Origin: Neomicrococcus aestuarii
Lineage (GTDB): Bacteria; Actinomycetota; Actinomycetes; Actinomycetales; Micrococcaceae
Assembly: GCF_014201135.1 (NCBI RefSeq)
Contig: NZ_JACHDR010000001.1
Span: 1,426,001-1,490,000 of the forward strand
Direction: 5' to 3'
Length of the DNA: 64,000 nucleotides
This document shows, piece by piece, positions 9,168 through 16,901 of this stretch. Position numbers and translations under genes: made by a program. How positions within the stretch are numbered: position 1 is the first letter of the stretch; each line of letters starts with the position of its first letter. The notes below the pieces were generated by a model that saw nothing but the letters and a program-made list of their open reading frames with translations, was not told where the DNA came from and ran no database searches.

Positions 9168-10187
9168 TTAGAGCTTCTTTCCGGCCGAGCCAAGCTGGCG
9201 AGCGGCCTCAGCAACACGGGCTGCCATGGACTTTTCCGCGGCGGCACCCCAGACGCGAGGGTCGTAGGTCTTCTTGTTGCCCACTTCGCCGTCCACCTTC
9301 AGGACGCCGTCGTAGTTCTGGAACATGTGGCCAGCAACCGGACGCGTGAAGGCGTACTGGGTGTCCGTGTCGATGTTCATCTTGATCACGCCGTAGGACA
9401 CAGCGTCCGCGATTTCCTGTTCGGAAGAGCCGGATCCGCCGTGGAACACCAAGTCAAACGGGTTTTCCTTGCCAAGCTTCGCGCCCACCTGAGCCTGAAT
9501 GTCCTTCAGGATCTCCGGGCGGAGCTTCACGTTGCCCGGCTTGTACACGCCATGCACGTTACCGAACGTGAGAGCCGTGATGTATCGGCCCTTCTCGCCA
9601 GCGCCCAAGGCGTCGATGGTTGCGAGGGCGTCCTCAACCGTGGTGTACAGCTTCTCGTTGATGGCGTTCTCCACGCCGTCCTCTTCGCCGCCCACGGCGC
9701 CGATCTCCACCTCGAGGATCTGCTTCGCAGCAGCCGTGCGTGGAAGAAGTTCAGCAGCGATGCGCAGGTTCTCTTCGAGCGTCTCCGCGGAGCCGTCCCA
9801 CATGTGGGAGTTGAAGAACGGATCGCGGCCAGCCTTGACCTCAGCCTCAGAAGCGGCCAAGAGCGGGAGGACAAAATCGTCCAGCTTGTCCTTCGGGCAG
9901 TGATCCGTGTGAAGAGCAACCTTGATGCCGTAGCCCTTAGCGGTTTCGCGAGCGAACGCTGCGAACGCCAAAGAACCAATCACCATGTTCTTCACGGAAG
10001 ATCCGGACCAGAAGGCGGCACCGCCCGTGGAAACCTGGATGATGCCGTCAGACTCGGCTTCTGCGAAACCCTGAAGCGCAGCATTGAGCGTCTGGGAAGA
10101 AGTCACGTTGACAGCTGGGAAAGCGTATCCGCCGGCTTTGGCGGCATCGATCATTGCGTTGTACTCGTCGGGAGTTGCGATGGGCAC
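9168..10187 (-). CDS. fba: Class II fructose-bisphosphate aldolase
   Basis: A 339-residue zinc-dependent aldolase that interconverts fructose 1,6-bisphosphate with dihydroxyacetone phosphate and glyceraldehyde 3-phosphate in glycolysis. Zinc-binding and catalytic motifs are clear: ALHTDHCPKDKLDDFV, LEVEIGAVGGEEDG, GNVHGVYKPGNV and VFHGGSGSS. The length is typical. The start is a GTG preceded by AAGGAGG. It is the first gene of a two-gene unit with DUF3151. Confidence 0.95.
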   Translation of the reverse strand: MPIATPDEYNAMIDAAKAGGYAFPAVNVTSSQTLNAALQGFAEAESDGIIQVSTGGAAFWSGSSVKNMVIGSLAFAAFARETAKGYGIKVALHTDHCPKDKLDDFVLPLLAASEAEVKAGRDPFFNSHMWDGSAETLEENLRIAAELLPRTAAAKQILEVEIGAVGGEEDGVENAINEKLYTTVEDALATIDALGAGEKGRYITALTFGNVHGVYKPGNVKLRPEILKDIQAQVGAKLGKENPFDLVFHGGSGSSEQEIADAVSYGVIKMNIDTDTQYAFTRPVAGHMFQNYDGVLKVDGEVGNKKTYDPRVWGAAAEKSMAARVAEAARQLGSAGKKL

Positions 10188-10317
10188 AAGAGCCTCCTTG
10201 ATAGGCCATGATCTGGCACTGTGTGGTTACCTCCATCCTAACGACGCAATCTGCTCGATATAACGTTTGTGAAACTTTTGGGGATAGCAGATTTGAGTGG
10301 GTCGGTATACTGAGTAA

Positions 10318-10456
10318 GTCAGGGAGTATCCATGAACGCTTCACCCGTCATCACGTTTGCGCCACCGCAAGCCGGGGAGGCTGGCACTGGTTTCTGGCCC
10401 CATCCGTAGCAGGGGCGCATCTAGAAATCGTAGGCCGGAGAGACTGGCAACCTTCG
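10318..10456 (+). promoter_or_regulatory. Probable yybP-ykoY manganese riboswitch
   Basis: The long leader of the TerC gene contains GGGAGTA near 10322, CCGTCATCACG near 10346, and a paired block with CCGGGGAGGCTGGCA near 10372 and GGCCGGAGAGACTGGCAACC near 10433. The GGGAGUA loop and GUCA-NN-ACG element are hallmarks of the Mn2+-sensing yybP-ykoY class, which commonly precedes TerC-family genes. The assignment rests on these motifs and context; folding was not computed. A -10-like TATACT sits at 10306. Confidence 0.72.
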
Positions 10457-10477
10457 CACTACTCGAAAGGATGCCCA

Positions 10478-11665
10478 TTGACCGTTGAACCTTGGGTCTG
10501 GACCGCCACCATTATTTTCATCGTGGCCCTCTTGGCATATGACTTCATTTTTCACGTGCGCAAAGCACACATCCCCACACTCAAAGAGGCGTCCCTTTGG
10601 TCCGCGCTATATGTGGGCATCGCCGTTCTGTTCGGCGTTGGCGTCTGGTACTTCGGCGGCCACCAGATGGGCGGCGAGTACTTCGCAGGTTACATCACCG
10701 AAAAAGCGCTGTCCGTAGATAACCTCTTTGTGTTCTTGGTGATCATGGCCAGCTTTAAGGTGCCGCGCGAGGATCAGCAAAAGGTGCTGCTCTTCGGCAT
10801 CACCTTTGCGCTCATTGCGCGCACGGGCTTCATCTTCCTGGGCGCCGCGATTCTGGAAAGCTTCGCGTGGGCCTTTTACCTCTTCGGATTGATCTTGATT
10901 CTGACCGCAGGTCACATGCTCAAGAAGGACGATCACTCCAATGACGCGGACAACCTCATCATCCGCCTGGCGAAGCGCTTCTTGCCCACTACCGATCATT
11001 ACGACGGCGACAAGCTCTTCACCATGGAGAACGGCAAGCGCGTCCTGACTCCTATGTTGCTGGTCATGGTGGCTGTTGGCGGCACGGACATCTTGTTCGC
11101 TTTCGACTCCATCCCGGCGATCTTCGGCCTGACGCAGAACGTGTTCATTGTCTTCACGGCCACCGCATTCTCGCTCTTGGGCCTGCGCCAGCTGTACTTC
11201 TTGCTGGATGGTCTGCTGGACCGCCTCATTTACTTGTCCTATGGTTTGGCCGCGATCCTCGCGTTCATTGGCGTGAAGCTTGTCCTCCACGCGCTTCACG
11301 AGAACACTGTGCCGTTTATCAATGATGGTAACCATGTCCCGGTTGTCGAGATCTCCACCGGAACCTCTTTGTCGGTGATTGTGGGCATCTTGATTGTCAC
11401 CATCCTGGCCTCGCTGTTCTCTAAGGCTGGCAAGGCGCAGACCGCCGTCAACAACGCTCGCCGCCACGCGGTGAACTACCTTGACGCGACGTACACCTCT
11501 GATCAGGCCGAACGCGAGCGTCTTTACTCGCTCTTGGTCGCCGAGGAGCGCGAGATCCTGACGATGCCCACGAAGTACCGGAACAAGATCAAGGACATTG
11601 ACGCGATCCGCGCGAAGGTTGATGAAGCGCACGCTGTCCACCGGGAAATGACCGGCACCGCGTAG
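10478..11665 (+). CDS. TerC family integral membrane protein (Mn2+ exporter type)
   Basis: About 395 residues with nine hydrophobic helices. It has the TerC motifs SVDNLFVFLVI and GGTDILFAFDSIPAI, whose acidic residues are thought to bind metal. A hydrophilic cytoplasmic tail follows the last helix. I choose the TTG at 10478 because AAAGGATG lies at the right distance; the longer frame upstream covers the riboswitch. TerC/Alx proteins export manganese, in some bacteria to supply exported metalloenzymes. The riboswitch in the leader suggests induction by Mn2+. Confidence 0.88.
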   Translation: MTVEPWVWTATIIFIVALLAYDFIFHVRKAHIPTLKEASLWSALYVGIAVLFGVGVWYFGGHQMGGEYFAGYITEKALSVDNLFVFLVIMASFKVPREDQQKVLLFGITFALIARTGFIFLGAAILESFAWAFYLFGLILILTAGHMLKKDDHSNDADNLIIRLAKRFLPTTDHYDGDKLFTMENGKRVLTPMLLVMVAVGGTDILFAFDSIPAIFGLTQNVFIVFTATAFSLLGLRQLYFLLDGLLDRLIYLSYGLAAILAFIGVKLVLHALHENTVPFINDGNHVPVVEISTGTSLSVIVGILIVTILASLFSKAGKAQTAVNNARRHAVNYLDATYTSDQAERERLYSLLVAEEREILTMPTKYRNKIKDIDAIRAKVDEAHAVHREMTGTA

Positions 11666-11688
11666 TTCCGCTTCGCTTGCTTTCTTTT

Positions 11689-11730
11689 GAGAGGACGACG
11701 CCGCAACTTACAGTGCGGGGTCGTCCTCTC
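11689..11730 (+). terminator. Terminator hairpin built from the dispersed motif
   Basis: GAGAGGACGACGCCGCA (11689 onward) pairs with TGCGGGGTCGTCCTCTC (to 11730) around an 8-base loop, 24 bases after the TerC stop. The stem contains the ACGACG motif and its complement. Confidence 0.75.
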
Positions 11731-11799
11731 TGTATGTGGGGGTTGATTTGTGCGGCCATGTGGGCGGTGAAGCATCTGCTCACTGGGTCTCGTCCGCCC

Positions 11800-12110
11800 G
11801 AACGTAGCGATAGTTGCGTGTCGCTGGCGCTTTGGCGTCCGGCCACACGTCGCGTGGCGTCGCGTCGTAGCGATAGTTGCAAGGCGCTTCGATGCCACGA
11901 CTTCTAGACCCCACGAAACGTAGCGATTGTTGTTTTCTGCCTGGTTTCGGCCGTCCGGACGCGTGGCGCATCGTAGGGAATGTTGCGGATGAGGCCCGAA
12001 AACGGCGCCTGAGCTGGCTGTTTCCACGGGCCAAAACGCCCACACGTACCTGGTGTTGCGCCGTCGTAGTCTCTGAACGTACGATCACGCAACTCCAGAT
12101 ACGATGCGCC
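11800..12110. repeat. Cluster A of 16-bp repeats (CGTAGCGATAGTTGCG type)
   Basis: A non-coding stretch with copies at 11803-11817, 11866-11880, 11919-11932 and 11972-11986, all in the same direction and 47-63 bases apart, separated by GC-rich unique spacers. It ends with a 23-base block (GTAGTCTCTGAACGTACGAT plus TCA) near 12065 that recurs inverted at 47.8 kb. No reading frame here looks protein-like. The units are too short and irregular for CRISPR. Confidence 0.75.
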
Positions 12111-12162
12111 CGAGCAACGCCGTCAGACGCTTAGCTGAGACGCCGTGATGCCGAAAAGACCG

Positions 12163-12207
12163 TTGACACCGGAGCACCGGCAGGCATAACATACAACCAA
12201 ATGGTTA
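12163..12207 (+). promoter_or_regulatory. Promoter and operator of ArsR/SRPBCC operon
   Basis: TTGACA at 12163-12168 and CATAAC at 12185-12190 (16-base spacing) make a plausible sigma-70-type promoter. Transcription would begin within a few bases of the ATG at 12201, implying a leaderless or nearly leaderless mRNA. The near-palindrome AACCA-AA-TGGTT overlaps the start codon and is a likely self-operator. Confidence 0.6.
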
Positions 12208-12608
12208 TACATCCAGTTCCGGCAGTCAAAGACCCTTTTGATCTCAGCGACGACGAGGTCAATCGGATCTTTCGGGCGCTCGCCGATGCGACGCGTCGGG
12301 ATATTGTGCGGCGCGTGCTCACGGATGAAGCCACAGTGTCCGAACTCGCGGTGGACTACAACATGTCTTTCGCCGCCGTCCAAAAACACGTGACCGTCCT
12401 AGAAACTGCCGGCCTCGTGACCAAGCACGCTCAAGGCCGAGAACGCTATGTTCGCGGCAATCCGGAAACCATCAAGAAGGCACAATCGCTTTTGGATGAA
12501 TTCGAACAGATCTGGCGCAGCAGGATCTCCCGACTCGATGCGTTCCTCGCCGAGGAGCCCGCGCACCAACCTCCTATCAATCCATCACCCACCACCACAA
12601 AGGACTAG
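12201..12608 (+). CDS. ArsR-family winged-helix regulator
   Basis: A 135-residue regulator with the ArsR-type core RIFRALADATRRDIVRRVL and recognition segment SFAAVQKHVTVLETAGLV. No cysteine metal site is present, so it is probably the non-metal subclass paired with SRPBCC/AHSA1 proteins. It overlaps its own predicted operator at the start and is followed 2 bases later by a two-domain AHSA1 gene, forming the well-known ArsR-AHSA1 operon type. Confidence 0.9.
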   Translation: MVIHPVPAVKDPFDLSDDEVNRIFRALADATRRDIVRRVLTDEATVSELAVDYNMSFAAVQKHVTVLETAGLVTKHAQGRERYVRGNPETIKKAQSLLDEFEQIWRSRISRLDAFLAEEPAHQPPINPSPTTTKD

Positions 12609-12610
12609 CC

Positions 12611-13582
12611 ATGCCCGTGACCTCAGTTGAGAAAGACCTCAACACCCTCTCCATGACGATCGTCGCCGATTTCGCCTCACCGCTGCAGCGACTCTGGGAC
12701 GCATACGCCGACCCTCGCCAGATTTCGAAGTTCTGGGGACCCGTGGAATGGCCAGCGACTTTTGTCCGCCATGACATGGCCACCGGCGGCCGCAGCCACT
12801 ATTACATGACCGGCCCTAACGGCGAGCGCTCGGACGGGTATTGGGAGTTCACGGCGGTGAACGCACCGCACTCGTTCGAAGTCAATGACGGCTTCGCCAA
12901 CGAAGATGGCACCCCTAACGACATGATGCCGTCCATGAAGATGAAGTTCGAGTTCGAGGAAACGGCCAACGGTTCCCGCATGACGAACACCGCCACGTTC
13001 GGATCCGTGGAGCAACTCCAGCAGCTGATCGAGATGGGCATGGAAGAGGGCACACGCTCGGCTATGAGCCAGATCGATGCAGTCCTTGAAGACCTCGCTA
13101 CCTTCGCCGCCGGCAAGGGCACCGAGCTCCAGATCCTCAGCGACACCCAGGTCCGCATCACGCGCATCATCCGTGGTTCCGCGGAGCAGGTGTGGACGGC
13201 CCACAACGAAGCCGAGCTTCAACAGCGCTGGCTCCTGGGCCCAGACGGCTGGACCATGCCGGTCTGCGAAGTCGCAAAGAATGTGGGCGATTCGTTCCGC
13301 CAGGAATGGGAGAACGTCGAGACCAAGGAACGCTTCGGCTTCGAAGGCGAGCTACTGGAAGCTGCCGTCCCGTACCGCAGCGTCACCACGGAACGCATGC
13401 TGAACACCGAAGGTCCTTCCACGCTCAACGAGATGACGTTGACCCCATGCGACGGCGGCACGTTGCTCACGCTCGTGATCACGTACCCGGATGCGCAGAC
13501 GCGGGACATGATCCTGTCCACCGGCATGGTCGACGGCATGGAGACCAGCTACCAGCGTCTCGAATCCGAAGTCCTCGCCTAA
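12611..13582 (+). CDS. Tandem SRPBCC (AHSA1) domain protein
   Basis: A 323-residue protein holding two AHSA1/START-like ligand-cavity domains in tandem: residues about 5-160 (LQRLWDAYADPRQISKFWGP) and about 175-320 (QVWTAHNEAELQQRWLLGPDGW). Each has the W-GP motif common in this family. Single-domain homologues are half this length, so this is a duplication or fusion. The ligand is unknown. It is co-transcribed with the upstream ArsR regulator. Confidence 0.88.
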   Translation: MPVTSVEKDLNTLSMTIVADFASPLQRLWDAYADPRQISKFWGPVEWPATFVRHDMATGGRSHYYMTGPNGERSDGYWEFTAVNAPHSFEVNDGFANEDGTPNDMMPSMKMKFEFEETANGSRMTNTATFGSVEQLQQLIEMGMEEGTRSAMSQIDAVLEDLATFAAGKGTELQILSDTQVRITRIIRGSAEQVWTAHNEAELQQRWLLGPDGWTMPVCEVAKNVGDSFRQEWENVETKERFGFEGELLEAAVPYRSVTTERMLNTEGPSTLNEMTLTPCDGGTLLTLVITYPDAQTRDMILSTGMVDGMETSYQRLESEVLA

Positions 13583-13620
13583 CCCGAATTCCTCGCGAGA
13601 GACATGGCTGTTTCGCAAGC

Positions 13621-13666
13621 ACGACGCCGCCCGCTGATTTGTACGGAAATCGGGGCGGCGTCGTCG
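13621..13666. terminator. Long hairpin terminator containing the dispersed motif
   Basis: ACGACGCCGCCC with GCTGATTT pairs with AAATCGG and GGCGGCGTCGT around a 6-base loop, making a stem of about 20 bp that lies 39 bases after the SRPBCC stop. It is built from an inverted pair of the dispersed motif. Confidence 0.75.
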
Positions 13667-13714
13667 TATTTAAGAAGGGGACGGAAGAAGTGCGCACTCC
13701 CCTTGACGAACGAA

Positions 13715-13753
13715 CATAGTTCAGTAACAATTGAATCAATGGAAACTGAACTA
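13715..13753 (+). promoter_or_regulatory. Inverted repeat over the ArsR-phosphatase start
   Basis: ATAGTTCAGT and ACTGAACTAT form a perfect 10-bp inverted repeat flanking the ATG at 13739. A TTGACG at 13703 may be the -35. Probably the self-operator of the ArsR domain encoded here. Confidence 0.5.
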
Positions 13754-14431
13754 TCGAGCGAGTTTGGGGCGCGGGTCGCGAAACACGCAGCCCTCGCCGA
13801 CCCCCTGCGGTTGCGCATCGTGGATCTTCTGACGTTTGGCGACTACTCCCCCATGGAGCTTCGCCAGACGCTGGGGCTTCCCGGGAATCTGCTGTCTCAC
13901 CACCTGCAAGCGCTTGAAAGTGCGGGCCTGGTGAATCGACGCAGGTCGGAAGCGGATAAGCGTCGGATGTACGTGCATCTGGTTCCGGGTTCGCTCGAAA
14001 ACCTCATGCCCCAACAACTCAAGAACGCCCAACGAATCGTGTTTGTATGCACGCACAACAGTGCTCGTTCACAACTCGCCGCAGCGCTCTGGGATATCAA
14101 GAGTGATATTCCATCTGCGTCGGCGGGCACGCACCCGTCACCTCACGTGGCGGAAGGAGCCGTGGCCGCAGCGCAGCGCCACGGGCTGACGCTCGAAAAC
14201 AACACTCCGAAGCACCTCGACGAGGTCCTCACGGAGCACGACTTCGTGGTCACCGTCTGCGATAACGCGCACGAAGAACTCGCAGACCTGCCCCAAATTC
14301 ACTGGTCCATCCCGGACCCACTCACGCTCAACACCCCGCAAGCGTTTGAAGATGCTTTTCGAGACATCGCCGAACGCATCGGATCACTTGCCCCGCGCAT
14401 CGAAGCGCCACACCCAAGGAAAACATCATGA
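13739..14431 (+). CDS. ArsR regulator fused to arsenate reductase-like phosphatase domain
   Basis: About 230 residues. Residues 1-95 are an ArsR winged helix (HAALADPLRLRIVDLL, then LPGNLLSHHLQALESAGLV). Residues 100-230 are a low-molecular-weight phosphatase/ArsC fold with the P-loop VCTHNSARSQLAAAL and the DPLTLN segment replacing the usual DP acid loop. This fusion may sense arsenic and reduce arsenate in one chain. The ATG at 13739 fits the family start; the longer frame upstream covers a terminator. It overlaps the next gene by 4 bases (ATGA). Confidence 0.85.
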   Translation: METELSSEFGARVAKHAALADPLRLRIVDLLTFGDYSPMELRQTLGLPGNLLSHHLQALESAGLVNRRRSEADKRRMYVHLVPGSLENLMPQQLKNAQRIVFVCTHNSARSQLAAALWDIKSDIPSASAGTHPSPHVAEGAVAAAQRHGLTLENNTPKHLDEVLTEHDFVVTVCDNAHEELADLPQIHWSIPDPLTLNTPQAFEDAFRDIAERIGSLAPRIEAPHPRKTS

Positions 14432-15090
14432 CTACCACCCACCAGTCGACCCATTTGGGCCTCAATGACACCACCGAAGTCCTCAATCGCATCAGCAACC
14501 GCCTGGCAGATCGCTATGCAGGAACGTTCACGGCCGAAACCGTCGAGCGCTACGTGTTCGAGTCCTACACGGCCCTCGCGCGCACCGCCAAGATCAGCGC
14601 CTACTTGCCTTCCACCACGGAGCACTTCGCCAACGATCGCCTCCACGCGCTCGCCACATCCAAGGGCGCCATCACGTCAACTACTCCAGAAGTTCTGTTC
14701 GTGTGCGTGCAAAACGCGGGCCGTTCGCAGATGGCGGCCGCGCTGCTCACCCTCGAGTCCAAAGGCACCGTTCGCGTGCGCTCGGCAGGATCGCTCCCGG
14801 CTTCGGAACTGAATCAGAACGTGGTGGCCGTGATGGATGAGATGGGCATCGACCTTTCTCGCGAGTACCCCAAGCCCCTCACGGATGATGTGGTGCGCGC
14901 CTCTGACGTGGTGATTACCATGGGTTGTGGCGACTCCTGCGCCATCTACCCCGGCAAGCGGTACGAAGATTGGGACGTCACCGATCCCGCCGAAAAGTCC
15001 CTTGAAGACGTCCGCCTCATCCGCGATGACATCCACGACCGCATCAAGAACCTCATCTCCACGCTGACAGAAAAGAGCGTCTCCGCATGA
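14428..15090 (+). CDS. arsC: Arsenate reductase with N-terminal three-helix domain
   Basis: A 220-residue protein. Residues about 10-80 form a helical domain ([20 protein letters not shown]) as in corynebacterial ArsC1'. Residues 88-220 are the phosphatase-fold reductase with P-loop [16 protein letters not shown] and a second cysteine pair in [12 protein letters not shown], giving the three cysteines of a thioredoxin-linked disulfide relay. It reduces arsenate to arsenite. It overlaps both neighbours by 4 bases, so the three genes are translationally coupled. No arsenite efflux gene (arsB or acr3) lies in the cluster. Confidence 0.88.
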   Translation: MTTTHQSTHLGLNDTTEVLNRISNRLADRYAGTFTAETVERYVFESYTALARTAKISAYLPSTTEHFANDRLHALATSKGAITSTTPEVLFVCVQNAGRSQMAAALLTLESKGTVRVRSAGSLPASELNQNVVAVMDEMGIDLSREYPKPLTDDVVRASDVVITMGCGDSCAIYPGKRYEDWDVTDPAEKSLEDVRLIRDDIHDRIKNLISTLTEKSVSA

Positions 15091-15506
15091 CCACTCAGAA
15101 ACCTTCAGTCCTGTTTGTTTGCAGCAAGAACGGCGGCAAGTCGCAGATGGCCGCGGCCCTCATGCGCGATCTCGCCGGCGATTCCGTCACCGTTCACTCC
15201 GCCGGCACCAAGCCCGGAACTGACCTGAACGCACAGTCGGTCGAGTCCTTGAACGAGCTCGGCATCGGCGTGGAGGGCGAGTTCCCGAAGCCCGTGACAC
15301 CCGAGGTCTTGGACGAGGTGGACGCGGTGATCATCCTGGGCACCGAGGCCAAACTCGAGGCACCCGAGGGCAAGCGCTTCGAGATCTGGGAAACTGACGA
15401 GCCTTCCCTGCGCGGCATCGAAGGCATGGAGCGAATGCGCTTGGTGCGCGACGACATCCGCACGCGGGTTGAGGCGCTCTACGCGGACATCGTTCCGAAG
15501 GGCTAA
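15087..15506 (+). CDS. arsC: Arsenate-mycothiol transferase
   Basis: A 139-residue LMW-phosphatase-fold enzyme with the P-loop [16 protein letters not shown]. The NGGKSQ variant is characteristic of actinobacterial ArsC1/ArsC2, which join arsenate to mycothiol for mycoredoxin-dependent reduction. Only one cysteine (in the P-loop) is visible, consistent with that single-cysteine mechanism and unlike its upstream neighbour. Last gene of the three-gene arsenic cluster; a terminator follows. Confidence 0.88.
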   Translation: MTTQKPSVLFVCSKNGGKSQMAAALMRDLAGDSVTVHSAGTKPGTDLNAQSVESLNELGIGVEGEFPKPVTPEVLDEVDAVIILGTEAKLEAPEGKRFEIWETDEPSLRGIEGMERMRLVRDDIRTRVEALYADIVPKG

Positions 15507-15522
15507 TTTCTTTCTCTAGAAC

Positions 15523-15577
15523 GACGGCGCTGCACGGCTTCCGCTGGGACCGTAGCGGCGTCGTCGTGCTGTATTTT
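15523..15577 (+). terminator. Terminator after arsenic cluster
   Basis: ACGACGGCGCT pairs with AGCGGCGTCGT (one mismatch) and a run TATTTTT follows. The stem again carries the dispersed motif (15558-15567). Confidence 0.7.
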
Positions 15578-15674
15578 TGGGACGAATTTGTTGCGACGTA
15601 CGCTAGTCACGGAACCGCGGTAACCGGTGAACCCACTGTGCCTCCAGTGCTGAACCCGCCCTGAAAGTGCGTTG

Positions 15675-16901
15675 ATGCTCGCTGTTTTGAAGAACCCGTC
15701 CTACGCCAAGCTGTTTAGCGCCCAGATTGTGGCGCTGCTCGGCACCGGTTTGCTCACCATTGCGCTGGGACTTCTGGCCTTCGACATCGCCGGAGGCGAC
15801 GCAGGCCTGATCATGGGCGTCGCGATGACCGTGAAGATGGTGGCCTACGTTGCCGTGGCGCCGCTGGTCAGCGCGTGGCTCGCGCATGTGCCGCGCAAAC
15901 GCGTGCTCATTGGGGCCGATGTTGTCCGGGCGTTGATTGCGTTGGGGCTGCCGTTTGTCACCGAGGCGTGGCAGATTTACGTGTTGATTTTTGTCCTGCA
16001 GTCCGCCTCCGCGACCTTCACTCCCGCGTTTCAGGCGGTCATTCCTTCGGTGTTGCCGGACGAAGCCCAGTACACGCGAGCGCTTTCGCTGTCCCGGCTT
16101 GCGTATGACCTCGAGTCCCTCGTCAGCCCCATGTTGGCCGCGATATTGCTGACCGTCATGAGCTATCACAACCTGTTTGTGGGCACGGTGTTCGGCTTTA
16201 TTGGTTCGGCGATTTTGGTGTTGCTGACGCGTTTTCCGACGATCGCTGCGCCTGCGGCTTCCCGGTTCTTCGACCGGCTCACCTCTGGCGTGCGGGCGTT
16301 CTGGCGGGCCCCCGAACTGCGAGCGCTTATGGGGTTGAACCTGGTGGTGGCGACGACAACCGCGATGGTGATCGTCAATACCGTGGTGCTGGTCAAGGGC
16401 GATCTGGCGCGGACGCAGTCGGATGTGGCGTTGCTTCTGGGAGCTTACGGGGCAGGTTCGATGATTGTGGCGCTACTGGTGCCGCGCTTGTTGGACCGTC
16501 TGCCTGACCGGCCCGTAATGACGTCCGGCGCCGTGGCGTTGCCAGTGTTGCTTCTGGCGTCCGCCGGCGTGATGGGCGCTGGCCTGTTATCCGGGGACGT
16601 TCAGTGGTTTGCACTGCTGGCACTCTGGCTTTTGACCGGTGCGGCGACGTCCTTGGTGCTGACGCCGTCGTCCCGGATCCTGCGACGCAACTCCACCGAA
16701 CAAAACCGACCCGCCATCTTCGCCGCCCAGTTCTCGCTTTCCCACGCGTGCTACCTCGTGACGTACCCGCTCGCGGGCGTCGTGGGTGCGGCGTTGGGTC
16801 TCACGAATGTGGCGCTGCTTCTCGCGATCATTGGAGTGGTGGGAGTTTGGGTGGCGTTTGCGGCGTGGAAATCGCACAACATGAGTCCTGCGCTGAACTA
16901 G
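15675..16901 (+). CDS. MFS transporter
   Basis: About 408 residues with twelve predicted helices and no signal peptide. It resembles the drug-proton and siderophore-exporter branch of the major facilitator superfamily (an EntS-like layout with LGTGLLTIALGLLAFDIAGG in helix 1). The substrate cannot be predicted. The start is ATG 15675, with an in-frame TTG just before it. It is separated from the arsenic cluster by a terminator, so a role in arsenic resistance is not supported. Confidence 0.8.
   Translation: MLAVLKNPSYAKLFSAQIVALLGTGLLTIALGLLAFDIAGGDAGLIMGVAMTVKMVAYVAVAPLVSAWLAHVPRKRVLIGADVVRALIALGLPFVTEAWQIYVLIFVLQSASATFTPAFQAVIPSVLPDEAQYTRALSLSRLAYDLESLVSPMLAAILLTVMSYHNLFVGTVFGFIGSAILVLLTRFPTIAAPAASRFFDRLTSGVRAFWRAPELRALMGLNLVVATTTAMVIVNTVVLVKGDLARTQSDVALLLGAYGAGSMIVALLVPRLLDRLPDRPVMTSGAVALPVLLLASAGVMGAGLLSGDVQWFALLALWLLTGAATSLVLTPSSRILRRNSTEQNRPAIFAAQFSLSHACYLVTYPLAGVVGAALGLTNVALLLAIIGVVGVWVAFAAWKSHNMSPALN

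Noticed and set aside
10607-11641. Long antisense reading frame across terC
   Set aside because: It is the complement of a well-supported membrane protein gene, has no ribosome site and reads as His/Arg/Gln-rich shadow sequence.
11800-12110. Possible CRISPR array
   Set aside because: Units are only about 16 bases, degenerate, with irregular spacing, and no cas genes are in the window.
15603-16169. Antisense frame over the MFS transporter start
   Set aside because: Gln/Arg/His-rich shadow of a membrane protein with no ribosome site.
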